Source: JALZVT01 sp964634815
GTDB taxonomy: Bacteria; Pseudomonadota; Gammaproteobacteria; Pseudomonadales; Azotimanducaceae
Reading direction: 5' to 3'
NCBI GenBank assembly: GCA_964634815.1
Contig: CAZWMD010000012.1
Location: 1-64,000, forward strand
DNA: 64,000 bases
Shown here: positions 16,896-25,656 of the stretch, in pieces
Numbering within the stretch: position 1 is the first letter of the stretch
Layout of the letters: each line of letters opens with the position of its first letter
The notes under the pieces: model-generated
What the model was told of the DNA's origin: nothing
Database searches by the model: none
Seen by the model: only the letters and a program-made list of their open reading frames with translations
Program-made: the position numbers and the translations under genes

Positions 16896-18041
16896 TCAGG
16901 AGGCCTTCTCAAGAACGTGAATAGCGCAGGCACTGCCCAGACCGATTACATGGGTAAGTCCAATGCGTGCCCCCTCAACCTGGCGTTTGCCCGCTTCGCC
17001 TCGCAGATGGGTAGATACCTCGTAGATGTTGGCAATGCCGGTTGCGCCCAGTGGGTGACCCTTGCTGAGTAGCCCGCCTGATACGTTCACCGGGATGCGC
17101 CCGCCGAGTTCAACGTCGCCGTCATCGATCAAGCGTCCGGCACCACCGTCTTCACAAAGCCCAAGGTTTTCGTAGTGCAGGATCTCAGCGGTGGCGAAGC
17201 AGTCATGCAACTCAACCAGATCGATATCATCTGGACCCAGACCGGCCATTTCATAGGCTTTTTTCGCCGCTATGCGGGTGCAACTGTTCACATCTGGCAT
17301 CACCAGATCTCTTTCCTGCCAGGGGTCAGAGCTGAGTACTGAGGCTCGAACCTTGATCGCCCGATCCATCAGCCCAAGTTCTCGCGCCTTTGCTTCGGAG
17401 GCGATAATTGCAGCCGCTGAGCCGTCTACGTTTACCGAGCACATGAGCTTGGTATTGGGGTAGGAGATCATCTCTGCGTTCATCACGGTTTCAAGCGGTG
17501 TTTCTATCTGATACATCGCCTTTGGATTCAGTGTTGAATGGTGGTGGTTCTTCACCGATACCTTTGCAAACTGTTCAAAAGTAGTGCCGTATTTGCTGGC
17601 GTGCTCCATACCCGCTTCAGCGAACACAGCAGGCATGGTGCCAGAGCCAAACAGACCTTCCTTGGGAATACCCTTTGCGCCGCCCCCGCCGCCCAGCAGC
17701 CCCTTGCCCATCTGCTCTACACCCACTGCGATAACCAGGTCGTGCAGACCGGCTTTCACGCTTGCCCAGGCTTCGCGAAACGCGGTTGCACCTGTGGCAC
17801 AGGCGTTTGCAACATTGATCACCGGGATGCCGGTTTGGCCAATTTCCTGTAACAGTCTCTGACCTACCATACCGGACGCCTGGCCGAGGTTGCCGCAGTA
17901 CAGAGCCTCCATGTCTTTGATGGTTAGACCGCAATCATCCAGTGCAAGAAGCGCTGCCTCGGCGCCGATTTGTGGGACCGTTCGATCGGGAAAGCGACCG
18001 AACTTGATCATGTCTACTCCAACTACGTATGCATCCGTCAT
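16896..18041 (-). CDS. SCP2-type thiolase (acetyl-CoA acetyltransferase family)
   Basis: A 381-residue thiolase-fold enzyme. NVANACATGATAFREAW holds the nucleophilic Cys (about 88), HDCFATAE a conserved His, and SGGLLSKGHPLGATG the C-terminal catalytic His; GLGSACAIH holds the second Cys position. This subtype works with a DUF35 OB-fold protein, here the next gene upstream. Such pairs act in beta-oxidation of bulky acyl-CoAs (sterol side chains, branched or aromatic acids) or as retro-aldolases. Both usual Cys positions are present, so thiolysis is more likely than retro-aldol chemistry. The substrate is unknown. Confidence 0.9.
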   Translation of the reverse strand: MTDAYVVGVDMIKFGRFPDRTVPQIGAEAALLALDDCGLTIKDMEALYCGNLGQASGMVGQRLLQEIGQTGIPVINVANACATGATAFREAWASVKAGLHDLVIAVGVEQMGKGLLGGGGGAKGIPKEGLFGSGTMPAVFAEAGMEHASKYGTTFEQFAKVSVKNHHHSTLNPKAMYQIETPLETVMNAEMISYPNTKLMCSVNVDGSAAAIIASEAKARELGLMDRAIKVRASVLSSDPWQERDLVMPDVNSCTRIAAKKAYEMAGLGPDDIDLVELHDCFATAEILHYENLGLCEDGGAGRLIDDGDVELGGRIPVNVSGGLLSKGHPLGATGIANIYEVSTHLRGEAGKRQVEGARIGLTHVIGLGSACAIHVLEKAS

Positions 18042-18073
18042 GGGTTATCTCTCTTTAATGTTTGGTATCTGAT

Positions 18074-18493
18074 TCAGCTGGATTTGGGTTGAAAGAAGTA
18101 AGCCAGGTAAGAATTACCTTCTTTGTCCTTGCGTCCGAGTGCATCGTCGAAGACAACTTCGACAGACATACCAAACGGAATGCTGTCGGGATCGGGCTCT
18201 ACGTTGATCAGATTGCCCTTGATGGTGGTGCCGTCATCCAGATCAACAATGGCAGAAACGTAAGGCACCTCGATGCCAGGAAATGAGCGATGCACAATGG
18301 AGTAGGCGTACAGGGTGCCGGTCTCGGCGAGCTTAACCGCCTGCATCTGGTCGCGCGCTGCACATTTGGAACACACCGTTCGCTCACCAAGAAACATGGC
18401 GCCGCAAGATCCGCACTTGTGACCTTCCAGGTATGGATCACCCGCTTCCGGGATTTTCAGATAGTGGATAGCAGGGAGTGGCGCTGCGCTCAT
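18074..18493 (-). CDS. DUF35 OB-fold / zinc-ribbon partner of thiolase
   Basis: A 139-residue acyl-CoA-associated protein. The rubredoxin-like zinc ribbon has four cysteines (HKCGSCGAMF, then CSKC), and an OB-fold follows (AYSIVHRSFPGIEVPYVSAIV). Family members form complexes with SCP2-type thiolases or MaoC-type hydratases and help position the acyl-CoA. It is first in the operon with the thiolase, 32 bp apart. A perfect FadR-like palindrome lies 20 bp before its start codon. Confidence 0.92.
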   Translation of the reverse strand: MSAAPLPAIHYLKIPEAGDPYLEGHKCGSCGAMFLGERTVCSKCAARDQMQAVKLAETGTLYAYSIVHRSFPGIEVPYVSAIVDLDDGTTIKGNLINVEPDPDSIPFGMSVEVVFDDALGRKDKEGNSYLAYFFQPKSS

Positions 18494-18511
18494 TAAGGCA
18501 ATCCTTAGGCT

Positions 18512-18524
18512 GTGGTCAGACCAC
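18512..18524. promoter_or_regulatory. FadR/GntR-like operator palindrome
   Basis: The 13-bp perfect palindrome GTGGTCAGACCAC contains TGGTCNGACCA, the core consensus of FadR-type GntR regulators. It lies just upstream of the DUF35-thiolase operon, where an acyl-CoA-responsive repressor would act. Binding by a regulator of this organism is inference. Confidence 0.5.
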
Positions 18525-18587
18525 TGAGGATAGCCCTATGAGCCCTGGTTATTCAAACCTTAAGCGGAACTCGGCCTAAACGGCTGC

Positions 18588-19619
18588 TTACTCTTTCACA
18601 CCCAGTCGTTCATGCATGATGGGGCTGGTGGTGGTGTACTGAAGGTGCACCTTCTTGTCCGGTTCAATTCGAGCTTTGATGGCAAAAGCAGCCAGAGCGC
18701 CTTCGTGGAATCCGGACAGTATCAGCTTCTTTTTACCGGGATAGGTTGCGATATCGCCTACTGCATAGATACCGGGTTCGCTGGTTTCGAATTTCTCGGT
18801 ATCGGTGGGGATTTGGTTCTTGGCCATTTCCATGCCCCATTCGGCAATTGGCCCGAGCTTGGGCGACAAGCCAAAGAACACCAGTAACTGATCGAGTTCA
18901 ACCGGTGCAATGTTGTTATCGGAGTCCTTCACCTGAATCGCTGAAAGCTGGCCGGTGGCGGCGTCACCAGTTAACTCGGCGACATTGCCGATCTGAAAAC
19001 TCATTTTCCCTGCGTCGATCAGTTCATGCATTTTGGCAACCGAGGCAGGTGCTGCACGAAACTTATCGCTTCGGTGGATTAGCTTCAGCGATTTTGCATG
19101 GGTTGCCAGTTCAATAGCCCAATCGAATGCAGAGTCGCCGCCACCCAGTACCACAAGGTCTTTGCCATAGTGCTGTTCCGGGTTTTTTACTCGATAGAAC
19201 AGGGATTGATCCAAATAGGTATCCACGCCGTCAATACGCAGCGGCATTGGCTGAAAAGAGCCCACACCACCGGCAATCACTACCGCCTTGCACGTGAGTT
19301 CGGTACCCGCAGACGTTTTGACCAGGAATTCCAGATCGTTGATACGCTCTACGTGGGTAACCTGCTGGTCTAACAGATATTCAGGGCCAAAGGGGTCGAT
19401 CTGGGCCCGCAGGTTTTCTACCAGTTCCTGGGCATCACACACAGGAATTGCCGGGATGTCATAAATCGGCTTGTCCGGGTAGAGCTCCGTACACTGCCCT
19501 CCTGGAGTGGGCAGGGTATCTATAAGGGTGCTCTTGAGGCCTAGTAAGCCGAGTTCGAATACCTGGAAGAGGCCGCAAGGGCCAGCGCCTACAATGACTA
19601 CGTCGGTGGTTCGGGTCAT
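18588..19619 (-). CDS. Ferredoxin/flavodoxin--NADP+ reductase, thioredoxin-reductase-like
   Basis: About 343 residues of the two-domain FAD/NAD(P) fold. The FAD loop is VIVGAGPCGLFQ (near residue 8), then TPGGQCTELYP. The NADPH loop is VLGGGDSAFDWA with HRSDKFRA, and YAVGDIATYPGKKKLI closes the FAD site. The CxxC redox pair of true thioredoxin reductases is absent, as in the type 2 FNRs of Bacillus (YumC) and Chlorobium. It transfers electrons between NADPH and ferredoxin or flavodoxin. I chose the ATG at 19619 over a TTG at 19634. It is separated from gatB by 150 bp. Confidence 0.9.
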   Translation of the reverse strand: MTRTTDVVIVGAGPCGLFQVFELGLLGLKSTLIDTLPTPGGQCTELYPDKPIYDIPAIPVCDAQELVENLRAQIDPFGPEYLLDQQVTHVERINDLEFLVKTSAGTELTCKAVVIAGGVGSFQPMPLRIDGVDTYLDQSLFYRVKNPEQHYGKDLVVLGGGDSAFDWAIELATHAKSLKLIHRSDKFRAAPASVAKMHELIDAGKMSFQIGNVAELTGDAATGQLSAIQVKDSDNNIAPVELDQLLVFFGLSPKLGPIAEWGMEMAKNQIPTDTEKFETSEPGIYAVGDIATYPGKKKLILSGFHEGALAAFAIKARIEPDKKVHLQYTTTSPIMHERLGVKE

Positions 19620-19769
19620 GGCTCTCGCTCGCAACGCCTGAAATATGGGCGGGCCAGTTTACACAGCCGTGCCAGCGGTTCAATTTGGATAGTTTCTAAC
19701 CATATAGCTGTTACGCATAGCGATAGCCGTTCCGTTTGGCACTGCTGACTCACCGATGATGGATCTGTC

Positions 19770-21269
19770 TCAGGATTTCAGGGTCTCGCGTAACAGTTCG
19801 TTGAGTTGTTGCGGGTTCGCCTTGCCCTGAGTTGCCTTCATGATCTGGCCTACAAAGAACCCCAGCACCTTCTCTTTGCCAGCCCGGAACTGCTCAACCT
19901 GTCCGGGGTTATCCGCGATCACCTTATCCACGAGGGCCTGCAACTCGTCACGGCCGCTTACCTGCTTAAGACCGCGCTCCTCGATGAGCGCATCAATGCG
20001 CTGCAGGGCCTGCTGTGGTGCGTCTGCTTTCTGTGGGTCATCCCAAAGAGCATCAAACAGGGTCTTGGCAATTTTTCCGGACACCGTGCCGTCGCTGATG
20101 CGCTCGAGCAGTGCAGCCAGTGTGTTTGCACACACCGGGCACTCTGCGATGTCGATTTCAGCTTTGTTTAGTCCAGCGGCAACATCACCGGTGACCCAGT
20201 TGGCTGCGATCTTGGGATCAGCACTTTGCGCCACCGTTTCGAAATAGGCAGCAACTTCGGGATCTCGAGTAAGCACCTCTGCGTCGTACTCTGAAAGCGC
20301 AAGCTGCGTTATGAATCTCGCACGTTTTGCATCAGGCAGCTCGGGCAGCGCCGCGCGCAGTTCTTCGATCAGGGTTTCGTCCAGATCAAGCGGCAACAAA
20401 TCCGGATCAGGAAAATACCGATAGTCATCGGACAGTTCCTTGCCGCGCATCGCCCGGGTTTCGTCGCGCTCCGGGTCGTATTGCCGAGTTTCTCGTTCGA
20501 TGTGTCCGCCGTTTTCCAGAACGTCGATCTGCCGAGCGATTTCTGATTCTATGGCGCGTTCGACAAATCGGAAGGAATTCACGTTCTTTATTTCGGTGCG
20601 CTCGCCCAGCTCAGTTTGACCGCGGGGACGAATCGAGACATTGGCATCGCAGCGCATTGACCCCTCGTTCAGATTGCCGTCGCATATTTTCAGGCTGGTG
20701 ACCAGGGAGTGTAAGGTTCTAAAGTACTGGGCAGCTTCGGCAGGAGAGCGCAGTTCAGGTTCAGACACAACCTCAAGTAGCGGTGTGCCGGTCCGATTCA
20801 GATCGATTGCGGAAGCACCGGAATACAGGTCGTGTATCGATTTGCCGGCGTCTTCTTCCAGGTGGGCCCGGGTAATATTTATCTCTCGAGTTTCGCCGTT
20901 CTCCATACGAAAGCTCAGCTTTCCTGCGCCAACGATCGGGTCTTCAAACTGACTTATCTGATAACCCTTGGGCAGATCTGGATAAAAGTAGTTCTTGCGA
21001 TCAAAGATCGAATGGCGGTTGATTTGCGCGCCAATTGCCAGACCGAAGGTGATCGCCATTCGGACCGCGCCTTCGTTTAATACCGGCAACACTCCGGGCA
21101 TGCCGAGGTCAACCGGGTTGGCCTGACTGTTGGGCTCCGCGCCATACCTGTTGCGGCTGGTGGAAAAAATTTTGCTGGCGGTAGCTAGCTGTACATGGAC
21201 TTCCACGCCGATCACCGGCTCCCATTTGCCCCAGCGCTGTAAGTCTTCGGTGTTGGCAGCTTCGCTCAT
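19770..21269 (-). CDS. gatB: Asp/Glu-tRNA amidotransferase subunit B
   Basis: A 499-residue subunit of GatCAB, which converts misacylated Asp-tRNA-Asn and/or Glu-tRNA-Gln to the amides. The N-terminus (EPVIGVEVHVQLATASKIFS) is the cradle domain containing the kinase site. A helical and YqeY-like tail (residues about 350-499) grips the tRNA and ends QLNELL. Its start overlaps the gatA stop by four bases. No asparaginyl- or glutaminyl-tRNA synthetase lies in the window, so which tRNA is served is open. Confidence 0.98.
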   Translation of the reverse strand: MSEAANTEDLQRWGKWEPVIGVEVHVQLATASKIFSTSRNRYGAEPNSQANPVDLGMPGVLPVLNEGAVRMAITFGLAIGAQINRHSIFDRKNYFYPDLPKGYQISQFEDPIVGAGKLSFRMENGETREINITRAHLEEDAGKSIHDLYSGASAIDLNRTGTPLLEVVSEPELRSPAEAAQYFRTLHSLVTSLKICDGNLNEGSMRCDANVSIRPRGQTELGERTEIKNVNSFRFVERAIESEIARQIDVLENGGHIERETRQYDPERDETRAMRGKELSDDYRYFPDPDLLPLDLDETLIEELRAALPELPDAKRARFITQLALSEYDAEVLTRDPEVAAYFETVAQSADPKIAANWVTGDVAAGLNKAEIDIAECPVCANTLAALLERISDGTVSGKIAKTLFDALWDDPQKADAPQQALQRIDALIEERGLKQVSGRDELQALVDKVIADNPGQVEQFRAGKEKVLGFFVGQIMKATQGKANPQQLNELLRETLKS

Positions 21270-22771
21270 GGACGCATCCTGTGCCAGTCTGTGAGTTCCT
21301 GAAACTGATGGGCAAGCTGCAGAAGTTTCACGTCTTCAAAGTGTGGTGCAATGAGCTGCATACCCATTGGCATCCCATCGATCAGCCCACAAGGTACGCT
21401 GGCTGCCGGTAAGCCAGCCAGGCTTGCGGGTACCGTGAAAATATCCTGTTGATACATCTGCACAGGGTCATCGATCAAATTACCGAGTTCGAAGGCAGGG
21501 CCAGGTGTCACCGGTGCAAGCAGCAGATCCACATCATTGAACGTTCGAAGAAAATCATCCTGAATCAAACGCCTGAGTTTCTGTGCCTTTAGGTAGTAGG
21601 CGTCAAAATAGCCCACAGAAAGCGCGTAGGTGCCGGTGAGTATCCGGCGCTGTACTTCCGCGCCCAGTCCCTCACTGCGTGATCGAGTGTAGAGGTCATG
21701 CAAATCTGTTGGATTGTCGCAGCGATGACCAAATCGAACACCGTCATAGCGAGATAGATTGGTTGAGGCTTCAGCGCCGGAGATGACGTAGTAGGCCGGG
21801 ATGGCAAATTGAGTATTGGGCAGGTCAACGTCCTTGATCTCATGGCCCTGGGCTTCCAGCACCCCACGAGCGTTGTCGAGCAAGCTCGCAAGCTCGCCGG
21901 TCAGGTTTTCAAAGTACTCCCGAGGCAAACCGATTTTTAGTTTTTGCTGCGGAGATTGAATACCGTCGCGAGTCAGGGATCGCAGGTCATCGGCTGGGTC
22001 CGGGGCGCAGGTGGAGTCGCGCTCATCAAAGCCAGCCATGACACCTAACACGCGAGCTGCATCGTCGGCGCTGCGCGCGAATACGCCCCCCTGATCCAGG
22101 GAGGAAGCAAAGGCCACCATGCCAAAGCGAGACACGCGGCCGTAAGTGGGTTTGACGCCGGTGACACCACAAAATGCTGCCGGCTGACGAATGGAACCAC
22201 CCGTGTCCGTGCCTGTGGCCGCCGGAACGATGCCCGCCGCCACTGCGGCGGCCGAGCCGCCTGATGATCCCCCAGGTACACGATTGGTGTCCCAGGGGTT
22301 GCGCACGGGTCCAAAAAAAGAGTTTTCGTTGCTGGACCCCATGGCAAATTCGTCCATGTTGCATTTGCCAAGCATCAGGCTGCCTGCGGCTTCCAGGCGT
22401 TCGACGATAGTTGCGTTGTAGGGCGCGACAAAATTGCTGAGCATTTTTGAGCCGCAGGTGGTGAGGACACCCTTGGTGCAGAAGATATCTTTGTGGGCCA
22501 GCGGCAGACCCAGCAGAGGCGCCTTTGCGGCTGAGCTGGTCTCCCTTGAGCGATCGATGGCGTCTGCGGCGTCACGGACGCCCTGACTGCACAGCGTCAC
22601 AAAGCTGTTTAGCTCTTCAGCCTGGTCCGCCCGCTGGAGGCAGGCGTCTACGAGTTCGCGGGAGCTGAAATTACCGGCCGCAAGACCGGTGGCAAGCTCT
22701 GCGAGGCTGCCCCGGGAAAGCGCGCTTTCGACATCATCCGGCGAGTTGCCGGTAAACGTTGGTGAAGTCAT
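21266..22771 (-). CDS. gatA: Asp/Glu-tRNA amidotransferase subunit A
   Basis: A 501-residue amidase-signature enzyme that releases ammonia from glutamine for GatB. The catalytic Ser-cisSer-Lys set is visible: AHKDIFCTKG holds the Lys (about 92), and PGGSSGGSAAAVAAG the two serines (about 165-180). It is tightly packed between gatC (2 bp) and gatB (4-nt overlap), as expected for a stoichiometric complex. Confidence 0.98.
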   Translation of the reverse strand: MTSPTFTGNSPDDVESALSRGSLAELATGLAAGNFSSRELVDACLQRADQAEELNSFVTLCSQGVRDAADAIDRSRETSSAAKAPLLGLPLAHKDIFCTKGVLTTCGSKMLSNFVAPYNATIVERLEAAGSLMLGKCNMDEFAMGSSNENSFFGPVRNPWDTNRVPGGSSGGSAAAVAAGIVPAATGTDTGGSIRQPAAFCGVTGVKPTYGRVSRFGMVAFASSLDQGGVFARSADDAARVLGVMAGFDERDSTCAPDPADDLRSLTRDGIQSPQQKLKIGLPREYFENLTGELASLLDNARGVLEAQGHEIKDVDLPNTQFAIPAYYVISGAEASTNLSRYDGVRFGHRCDNPTDLHDLYTRSRSEGLGAEVQRRILTGTYALSVGYFDAYYLKAQKLRRLIQDDFLRTFNDVDLLLAPVTPGPAFELGNLIDDPVQMYQQDIFTVPASLAGLPAASVPCGLIDGMPMGMQLIAPHFEDVKLLQLAHQFQELTDWHRMRP

Positions 22772-22773
22772 GG

Positions 22774-23061
22774 TTACTCGGTGTCCAGAACCTGGGGAAC
22801 CAGGTAGTGGCCGCCTTCCGCGGCCGGGGCCAGCGCCTGATAGGCCTCGCGGTCGATTTCAGCTGTCGCAGCGTCTGGCCTCAGGCGGGTGGTTAGGTCC
22901 AGTGGATGGGACATTGGTCGAGTGTCGCCGACGTCGGCCTCAGCAAAGGAGTCGATCATTTGAATGATCGACTGCAAGTCAGCCAGGGCCGCGTCGCGCT
23001 CAGCCGCTGAGAGTGACAACTGGGCCAGGGCGGCGAGTTTATCTAAATTTATTTCGCTCAT
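22774..23061 (-). CDS. gatC: Asp/Glu-tRNA amidotransferase subunit C
   Basis: A 95-residue small subunit that wraps round GatA and stabilises the complex. LDKLAALAQLSLSAAE forms the N-terminal helix, and RPDAATAEIDREAYQALAP the C-terminal belt with the usual pattern. First gene of gatCAB, divergent from mreB across 127 bp. Confidence 0.96.
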   Translation of the reverse strand: MSEINLDKLAALAQLSLSAAERDAALADLQSIIQMIDSFAEADVGDTRPMSHPLDLTTRLRPDAATAEIDREAYQALAPAAEGGHYLVPQVLDTE

Positions 23062-23116
23062 AGGTGCAGGTTAATTCAATTGAGTGGGAGCGGCTATTAA
23101 ATACCCGGTACTCAAG

Positions 23117-23145
23117 TTGCCCCTGGAAGTGGCCGTTGCTAGAGT
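23117..23145 (+). promoter_or_regulatory. Possible sigma70 promoter for mreB
   Basis: TTGCCC (23117-23122) and TAGAGT (23140-23145) with a 17-bp spacer, about 44 bp before the mreB ATG. Each hexamer matches the consensus at four of six positions. Prediction from sequence only. Confidence 0.35.
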
Positions 23146-23188
23146 GACGCCGATTTATTCACGCCCCCGCACGCGACTCAAAAACTCC

Positions 23189-24229
23189 ATGTTCAAATAC
23201 ATACGCGGTCTTTTTTCCCGGGATCTCTCGATTGATCTTGGCACCGCAAATACCCTCATCTATGTGCGTGACGAAGGCATTGTTCTCAATGAGCCCTCTG
23301 TGGTGGCCATTCGCCAAACCGGTAATCAGAAAGTGGTTGCGGCCGTAGGGCTTGATGCGAAGCGGATGCTGGGCCGGACGCCCGGTAATATCACCGCCAT
23401 TCGACCGCTGAAAGACGGCGTTATTGCCGACTTTCTTGTCACTGAGAAAATGCTCAAGTACTTCATTGCAAAAGTACATGAGAATGCCTTTATCAATCCC
23501 AGCCCCCGGGTGCTGGTCTGTGTACCCTGCAAATCGACCGAAGTGGAGCGCCGCGCTATCCGCGAATCCGCCCTGTCAGCAGGAGCGCGCGATGTACGTT
23601 TGATTGAAGAGCCGATGGCCGCTGCTATTGGTGCCGGTCTGCCGGTTCAGGAAGCGGTGGGCACCATGGTGGTCGATATTGGTGGGGGAACCACCGAGAT
23701 TGCTGTGATCTCACTAAATGGCGTGGTGTATTCCGAGACGGTGCGTGTCGGTGGCGATCGGTTCGACGAGTCTATTGTGGCTTATGTACGACGTACGGAA
23801 GGCGCGTTGATTGGTGAGGCGACCGCTGAGCGCATCAAGCAGGAAATTGGTGCGGCCTACCCACAAAAAGACATCCGCGAAATCGACGTTAGAGGCCGCA
23901 ATCTCGCAGAAGGCGTGCCGCGCAGCTTTGTCCTGACCTCAAATGAAATTCTCGAGGCGCTGCAGGAACCGCTCGCCATGATTGTTGCGGCCGTTAAAAG
24001 TGCGCTGGAGCAAACGCCACCCGAACTGGCCTCAGACATTGCCGAGACAGGCATGGTGCTCACGGGCGGTGGGGCGTTGTTGCGCGATATTGACGTTCTG
24101 CTTGCCGAAGAGACCGGCCTGCCCGTAGTTATCGCTGAAGACCCGCTCACCTGTGTTGCCCGGGGTGGTGGTAAGGCGTTGGAAATGATGGACGCAGCGG
24201 GCAACGCTGACATGCTGTCGACAGAGTAA
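23189..24229 (+). CDS. mreB: Rod-shape actin homologue MreB
   Basis: A 346-residue bacterial actin that forms membrane filaments guiding lateral wall synthesis. The phosphate-1 motif is SIDLGTANTLIYV (from about residue 14) and phosphate-2 is VVDIGGGTTEIAV (about 165-177); TGGGALL marks the adenosine site. The open frame extends upstream, but the ATG at 23189 (MFKYIRGLFS) matches the amphipathic N-terminus of the family. It heads mreB-mreC-mreD-maf. Confidence 0.98.
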   Translation: MFKYIRGLFSRDLSIDLGTANTLIYVRDEGIVLNEPSVVAIRQTGNQKVVAAVGLDAKRMLGRTPGNITAIRPLKDGVIADFLVTEKMLKYFIAKVHENAFINPSPRVLVCVPCKSTEVERRAIRESALSAGARDVRLIEEPMAAAIGAGLPVQEAVGTMVVDIGGGTTEIAVISLNGVVYSETVRVGGDRFDESIVAYVRRTEGALIGEATAERIKQEIGAAYPQKDIREIDVRGRNLAEGVPRSFVLTSNEILEALQEPLAMIVAAVKSALEQTPPELASDIAETGMVLTGGGALLRDIDVLLAEETGLPVVIAEDPLTCVARGGGKALEMMDAAGNADMLSTE

Positions 24230-24242
24230 TCCCCCAGACTCC

Positions 24243-24268
24243 ACTGGTTTATCTCACTGGTTTATCTC
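24243..24268. repeat. 13-bp tandem duplication between mreB and mreC
   Basis: Two perfect head-to-tail copies of ACTGGTTTATCTC in the 78-bp spacer. Probably a replication-slippage product; no function is evident. Confidence 0.8.
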
Positions 24269-24307
24269 GCGGGTTCATAGGACTGGGCCATGCGTTAGAC
24301 TTTACGG

Positions 24308-25165
24308 GTGAAAGCGTTATTTCTTAGACAGTCCGGTGCCGGCTACCTTTTGACATCGTTGCTTGTTGCCTCGTTGGCCTTAATGTATGTCGAATTGTCG
24401 AAGCCCTGGCTCACCGGGGTGAGAAGCTCTCTTGCCACTTTTTTAAGTCCGGTGTATTTCCTGGCCGAGTTGCCCTGGCAATCAAGTCGCTTTGTGGGTG
24501 AGACGTTCTCGACCCGCGAGCAGCTGCAGGAACGCGCAGCTCTGCTGGAGCGGCGTGTGCTTGAACTCTCCCAGGCGTCCCAGCAATACCTGACCGTGCG
24601 CGAAGAGAACGCCCGGTTGCGGGCGCTATTGGGCTCCCGGGAGCGCCTGGGGCGCGAAGTTCTGGTTGCCGAGGTCATTGGTGTGTTGCCCGGCACAGAT
24701 CGCCATCAACTGGTTCTCGACAAGGGGCACGCTGATGGCATTCGTGATGACCTGGCAGTAATCGATGAGTACGGCATGGTGGGACAAATAGTGGAGACCG
24801 CACGATCCTCATCGCGGGTAATGCTGGTGAGCGATTTGTCCCATGCGTTACCTGTCCAGGTTGTTCGAAATAACTTGCGCGGCATTGTTGCGGGTACCGG
24901 CAGACTGGACGTGTTGCGTCTGGATTATGTGCCGGACAGTGCTGATATTCGGGAGGGGGATGTGCTGGTTAGCTCTGGTTTAGCCGGACGCTTCCCGGCT
25001 GGTTATCCAGTAGGCGTGGTCAGTGCGGTTACCCAGGGGCAGGGCGAAGCCTTTGCTCAGGTCGAGGTTCAACCCACTGCTCAGCTCGATCGTTCCCGTC
25101 ATGTTCTGGTGCTTTTTTCTGCCGCTGAAGAACTCAATTCTGATGTTGCAGAGGCTGTGCCGTGA
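24308..25165 (+). CDS. mreC: Rod-shape protein MreC
   Basis: A 285-residue bitopic inner-membrane protein linking MreB to the periplasmic wall machinery. One N-terminal membrane segment (about 12-30) is followed by a coiled coil (about 65-110, REQLQERAALLERRVLELS) and then the beta-barrel MreC core with GVLPGTDRHQLVLDKG and DLSHALPVQV. The start codon is GTG. It overlaps mreD by four bases (GTGA). Confidence 0.96.
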   Translation: MKALFLRQSGAGYLLTSLLVASLALMYVELSKPWLTGVRSSLATFLSPVYFLAELPWQSSRFVGETFSTREQLQERAALLERRVLELSQASQQYLTVREENARLRALLGSRERLGREVLVAEVIGVLPGTDRHQLVLDKGHADGIRDDLAVIDEYGMVGQIVETARSSSRVMLVSDLSHALPVQVVRNNLRGIVAGTGRLDVLRLDYVPDSADIREGDVLVSSGLAGRFPAGYPVGVVSAVTQGQGEAFAQVEVQPTAQLDRSRHVLVLFSAAEELNSDVAEAVP

Positions 25166-25656
25166 ATCCAGCGAACGGCGGGTGGGCCATAGTTTTGTCG
25201 CTTGTTGCTGCGCTGATTCTGGCCGTGTTGCATCTCCCCGAGTGGTGGCCGCAGTGGTTAGGCTGGTTGCGTCCAAGCTGGATCGCCATGACGGTTTTTT
25301 TCTGGGTGCTGGCGGTACCCCATCGGTTTGGTCTGGTTGCCGCATGGCTTTTGGGTATTCTGGTTGATGTGCTGTATGCAGAGCCGTTGGGACTGAATGG
25401 TGCGGTGCTTGCGGTACTTACCTATATCACCTGGTCACTCTACGAGCGCCTGCGGATGTTCAGCGCGGTGCAGCAATCAATCATATTGTTTTTCTTGCTG
25501 TTGCTTGCGGAGGCAGTGCGGATGCTGGGGCTTGTATTGCTGGTTGAGCGTGATCTGCAGTTTGGCTTTGTTGTGGTTGCGTTGACCAGTGCGTTGCTCT
25601 GGCCGGTGCTGCGTTGGGCGCTGGAAAAGGTTCAGCTGGGTTGCCGAGTGATATGA
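25162..25656 (+). CDS. mreD: Rod-shape protein MreD
   Basis: A 164-residue inner-membrane protein with five or six hydrophobic segments that cover nearly its whole length. It shows the family's short motif GILVDVLYAEPLGLNG near residue 65. GTG start inside the mreC stop, and a stop overlapping the maf ATG: both junctions are four-base overlaps, so mreC, mreD and maf are translationally coupled. Confidence 0.93.
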   Translation: MNPANGGWAIVLSLVAALILAVLHLPEWWPQWLGWLRPSWIAMTVFFWVLAVPHRFGLVAAWLLGILVDVLYAEPLGLNGAVLAVLTYITWSLYERLRMFSAVQQSIILFFLLLLAEAVRMLGLVLLVERDLQFGFVVVALTSALLWPVLRWALEKVQLGCRVI

